Positions 21,185 to 23,826 of a DNA stretch of 23,826 nt are shown piece after piece. Both the position numbers and the translations under genes were made by a program. The notes beneath the pieces are model-generated. The model was not told the DNA's origin, made no database searches, and saw only the letters and a list, made by a program, of their open reading frames with translations. Origin of the DNA: DATCDE01 sp038252405. GTDB taxonomy: Bacteria > Actinomycetota > Actinomycetes > Prado026. How positions within the stretch are numbered: the stretch's first letter is position 1; every line of letters begins with the position of its first letter. The stretch covers positions 1-23,826 of the forward strand of contig JBBSAJ010000035.1 in NCBI GenBank assembly GCA_038252405.1. Reading direction: 5' to 3'.

Positions 21185-22156
21185 TCAGGCGTGGACACCG
21201 CCGGACAGCCGGGCGTTGTCGATCACCAGCGCCGCCGGGGACTCCACCAGCCGCAGCGTGTTGAGCGAGGTCTCGCCGAACGCGTTCTTCGTGGCGCTGG
21301 CCAGGCCGAGGATCGCGACGGTGCGGCCGCGGGCCCGCAGCGGCATCGACAAGAAGGTGGCCAGGCCGCCCTCGTCGTCCGCCCCGAGCAGCTGCTGCGG
21401 GTCGGCGATCCGCGGGACGAGGTCGCCGACCTCGACCGCGCGCCCGGTGGTCTGGCTGGCCGCCTCGGCCAGCCCCGAGCAGAAGTCGGTGTACAGCTGG
21501 CGGGAGGTCTCGCGGGCCACCGTGGTGTACGTCGAGTTGTCGTCGAGCATCAGCAGCGCGGCGAGGTCGTAGCCGACCACCCGCCCGGCCACGGTGAGCA
21601 CCGCCGACACGGTCTCCTCGAAGCCGGAGATCTCGGCGGCGATCGACGTCACCTCGGCGGTGACCTGGGCCTCGAACAGCTTGCGGTCGAGCAGGTCGCT
21701 GACCCGGGCGAACACGTCCTCGGCGTCGATCTCGACCGGGTCGGGCACCAGCCGGGCCCGCCCGCCACGCCGCGCGTCGGCGTCGCGGATCACGTCCCGG
21801 ACGGCGGCCACCAGCTGCGGCGCCTCGAACCCCTTGTTGAGGAACTTCTCGGCGCCGGCCAGCTGACCCCAGTAGCGGTCGGTGGCGGCGTCGAGCGCCG
21901 TGAGCAGGATGACCGGGATCTCAGCGGTCTGCCAGTCGTCCTTGAGCAGCCGCGCGGCCACGTAGCCGGACAGCCGGGGCATCTGCACGTCCAGGATCAC
22001 GGCGTCCGGCTGGGTGCGGAACACCGCCTGCACACCCTCGACGCCGTCCTCGGCCGAGATGACCTGGAAGCCCTCTCGCTCCAGTACGTAACCGACGATC
22101 TTGCGCAGGGTCGCACTGTCGTCCGCCACGACGACGGTCGGCTGTCCGCTGGTCAC
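21185..22156 (-). CDS. Response regulator with REC and GAF domains
   Basis: 323 residues. REC domain (about 7-122): acidic pair Asp12-Asp13, phospho-acceptor Asp56 (VILDVQMP), Thr86 and a Lys near 104-108. A GAF domain covers about 170-315 (ETVSAVLTVAGRVVGYDLAALLMLD, FLSMPLRARGRTVAILGLASATKNAFGE). There is no DNA-binding or enzymatic output domain, so it probably signals through protein contact, or receives a ligand by the GAF. GTG start with GGGAGGAAC upstream. It lies 24 bp downstream of the CheA-like kinase gene, its likely partner. Confidence 0.88.
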   Translation of the reverse strand: MTSGQPTVVVADDSATLRKIVGYVLEREGFQVISAEDGVEGVQAVFRTQPDAVILDVQMPRLSGYVAARLLKDDWQTAEIPVILLTALDAATDRYWGQLAGAEKFLNKGFEAPQLVAAVRDVIRDADARRGGRARLVPDPVEIDAEDVFARVSDLLDRKLFEAQVTAEVTSIAAEISGFEETVSAVLTVAGRVVGYDLAALLMLDDNSTYTTVARETSRQLYTDFCSGLAEAASQTTGRAVEVGDLVPRIADPQQLLGADDEGGLATFLSMPLRARGRTVAILGLASATKNAFGETSLNTLRLVESPAALVIDNARLSGGVHA

Positions 22157-22180
22157 TGAGTTCCTCCCGGGTCGAGTCCG

Positions 22181-23826
22181 TCAACGCCCGATCAGGCGCC
22201 GGACCGTACTGACGAGTTCGGCCTGGTCGAACTCGCTCTTGAGCAGATACGCGCTGGCTCCGGCGTCCAGACCGGCCCGCTTGTCGGCCTCGTCGCCGCG
22301 CGAGGTCATGATCACGACGGGGACGTCCTGCCAGCCGTGGGTGCGCCGGATGGTGCGGGTCAGGGTGAAGCCGTCCATCCCCGGCATCTCCACGTCGGAG
22401 AGCACCAGGTCGACCGGGTCGCCGTCCAGCCGGGTGGCGCCGTCCCGCCCGTCCACGGCCGTGAGCACGTCGTAGCCGGCCCCCTCGAGGATGACCCGCT
22501 GCAGCTCGCGCACCCCGACCGAGTCCTCCACCACGAGCACGCGCGGCCGCCCGGCGGTCGCGGCGGGGCGAGCCGGGACCGGGCGCGCAGGCATCGCCAC
22601 CGCGGCCGGCCGGCCGTTCGCGACCTGCTCGAGCGCGAGCTCGCGGATGTCCAGCAGGAGCAGCACCCGCCCGTCACTGTCGATGGTGGCCCCGCCGAGC
22701 GCGGGTCGCCGGCCGAGGAAACCGCCGAGGTCCTTGACCACCAGCTCGCGCTCGCCCTCGAACACGTCGACGGCCCAGGCGAACTGCTCCTCCGGACCGC
22801 CGTAGCGGACCACGACGGCCACGTCGGGCTGGCGCGGGCCGGGCACGTTGAGCACCTCGCCCAGGTCGGCCAGCGGCACCGGGGTGCCCCGCCGGACGAT
22901 GACCGAGACGCCGGCCACCTGCTGGCTGGGGGTGTCCCGGAGGTTGACCGTCTCGATGACGTTGGTGACCGGGAGCGCGTACCGCTCGTCGCCGATGCGA
23001 GTCACCAGGCAGCGCAGCACGCCCAGGGTGACCGGCAGCTTGAGCATGAACGTGGTGCCGAGCCCCGGCTGGGAGACCACCTCGACCACGCCGCCCAGCG
23101 CCTCCACCGCGGTGCGGACCACGTCCAGCCCGACGCCGCGGCCCGAGTACTCGGTGGCCTCGGCCACCGTGCTGAAGCCGTGGGTGAACAGCACGCTGAG
23201 CAGCGGCTGGCCGGTGACCGAGGAGCCCTCGGGCAGCAGCCCGCGCTCGACGGCCAGCGCTCGCAGCTGCCGCTCGTCGATGCCGGGACCGTCGTCGGAC
23301 ACCTCCACGACCACGGTCGCCCCTGCCGCCCGGGCGGCCACCCGGACGGTGGCCGCGGCCGGCTTCCCGGCGGCCACGCGGGTCTGCGGCTCCTCGCAGC
23401 CGTGGTCGACCGCATTGGTGAGCAGGTGGGTGAGCGCGTCCGCGACGCCGTCGAGGACCCGGGCGTCGAGCTCGACGTCCGCGCCCTCGACCACGAGGGT
23501 GACCTCCTTGCCGCCACGGCGGGCCACCTCGCGGACCAGCTGGGGGAACTTCTCGGTGACCCGGCGGACCGGGACCATGGCCAGCGCCATCGCCGCCTCG
23601 CGGACGACGACCAGTCGGTCGCCGGGAATCCTTGGGGCGAGCCGCTCGCTGACCGCTAGCGAGGTCTCGAAGGTCCGCAGGTCGCGATTGTTGATGCCGA
23701 TCAGCGGGGATTTGAGAGCAAGCGCCCGGTCGAGTTCGGCCGCGTTATGGACCTCGACCAGGACATCCATCGCCAGGCCCAGTGCGGCGGACTCGATGGC
23801 GCTTGCGTCGTCGTCGCTGACCGCCG
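22181..23826 (-). CDS. CheA-type kinase/receiver hybrid whose 5' end reads into a TrpC-like segment (partial)
   Basis: The frame is open from the right edge of the window to a TGA at 22183-22181. From about residue 56 after the ATG at 23770 it is CheA-like: the end of the P3 dimerisation helix (MVPVRRVTEKFPQLVREVAR), an HATPase with N box Asn119 (LTHLLTNAVDHG), G1 DDGPGID and G2 GRGVGLDVV, a CheW-like P5 domain, and a C-terminal REC (VLVVEDSVGV ... VLSDVEMPGMDG). The histidine phosphotransfer and P2 domains expected of CheA are not in the window. In their place the frame continues upstream through a TrpC fragment (separate entry). Whether this is one natural protein is doubtful; the kinase core itself is secure. 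Confidence 0.8.
   Translation of the reverse strand, partial: AVSDDDASAIESAALGLAMDVLVEVHNAAELDRALALKSPLIGINNRDLRTFETSLAVSERLAPRIPGDRLVVVREAAMALAMVPVRRVTEKFPQLVREVARRGGKEVTLVVEGADVELDARVLDGVADALTHLLTNAVDHGCEEPQTRVAAGKPAAATVRVAARAAGATVVVEVSDDGPGIDERQLRALAVERGLLPEGSSVTGQPLLSVLFTHGFSTVAEATEYSGRGVGLDVVRTAVEALGGVVEVVSQPGLGTTFMLKLPVTLGVLRCLVTRIGDERYALPVTNVIETVNLRDTPSQQVAGVSVIVRRGTPVPLADLGEVLNVPGPRQPDVAVVVRYGGPEEQFAWAVDVFEGERELVVKDLGGFLGRRPALGGATIDSDGRVLLLLDIRELALEQVANGRPAAVAMPARPVPARPAATAGRPRVLVVEDSVGVRELQRVILEGAGYDVLTAVDGRDGATRLDGDPVDLVLSDVEMPGMDGFTLTRTIRRTHGWQDVPVVIMTSRGDEADKRAGLDAGASAYLLKSEFDQAELVSTVRRLIGR
23606..23826 (-). other. Indole-3-glycerol phosphate synthase (TrpC) fragment, foreign-looking, in frame with the CheA-like gene
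   Basis: About 73 residues, beginning at the window edge with AVSDDDASAIESAALGLAMD and continuing VLVEVHNAAELDRALAL, LIGINNRDLRTFETSLAVSERLAP and RIPGDRLVV. This is the TrpC barrel from the strand carrying LVEVH to the strand before ESG; the wording LALKSPLIGINNRDLRTFE is the alphaproteobacterial type, unlike actinobacterial TrpC. It stops where GESGIF should follow. Of the 55 codons from the ATG to the join, 11 end in A or T (GAT, CAT, GAA, CTT, GCT, AAA, AAT, CTA, CCA, ATT, CGA), against one (CGT) in the next 57. Confidence 0.8.

Noticed and set aside
1..23826. CRISPR arrays, tRNA or rRNA genes
   Set aside because: No evenly spaced short direct repeats and no tRNA-like TTCGA arms with CCA-type ends were noticed; a tRNA or CRISPR program would be needed for certainty.

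Overview
The window is very GC-rich, uses mostly GTG/ATG starts, and carries tightly packed genes whose order resembles the Mycobacterium tuberculosis Rv1177-Rv1230 neighbourhood (mrp, tatB, htrA, rseA, sigE, O-methyltransferase, DUF3117, tag, DivIVA-like, folP2, LOG-type protein, dapE, dapD, dapC, fdxC). This points to a member of the Actinomycetota. The chemotaxis-type genes at the right end suggest a motile lineage outside the mycobacteria. I cannot assign a genus.

Layout: (1) 1-323: the last codons of an IS4-like transposase, then the first copy of a composite palindromic repeat. (2) 324-6279: mrp converges on an envelope-stress block read leftward, sigE-rseA-rseB-htrA-tatB. sigE, rseA and rseB overlap by GTGA junctions, and an O-methyltransferase gene diverges from sigE. 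A sequence shaped like an actinobacterial SigE promoter precedes sigE. (3) 6280-9231: DUF3117 and a DivIVA-like/SRPBCC/tag operon, with the second copy of the repeat inserted at the 3' end of tag; then folP2 and a strong hairpin. (4) 9239-15304: LOG-type nucleotide hydrolase, membrane-anchored esterase, and three lysine/diaminopimelate genes (dapE, dapD, dapC) with a cupin gene and ferredoxin fdxC. dapE and dapD diverge from an 18-bp gap; dapC seems to start at CTG inside the fdxC stop codon. (5) 15410-18757: a GNAT-like protein that seems to lack its acetyl-CoA loop, then gnd and pgi (pentose phosphate/glycolysis). (6) 18773-23826: a VanW-domain envelope protein, a flavin reductase, a REC-GAF regulator and a CheA-type kinase/receiver hybrid.

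The most notable points are: the CheA-like frame runs without a stop into a proteobacterial-looking TrpC fragment with different codon use (a true fusion or a chimeric sequence); the two-copy palindromic element; several genes with a TAnnnT box exactly 6 nt before the start codon, implying leaderless transcripts; and three GGAAC-N17-CGTY sites upstream of sigE, the esterase and gnd. There is no gene-free stretch above 300 bases. I saw no rRNA, tRNA or CRISPR array.
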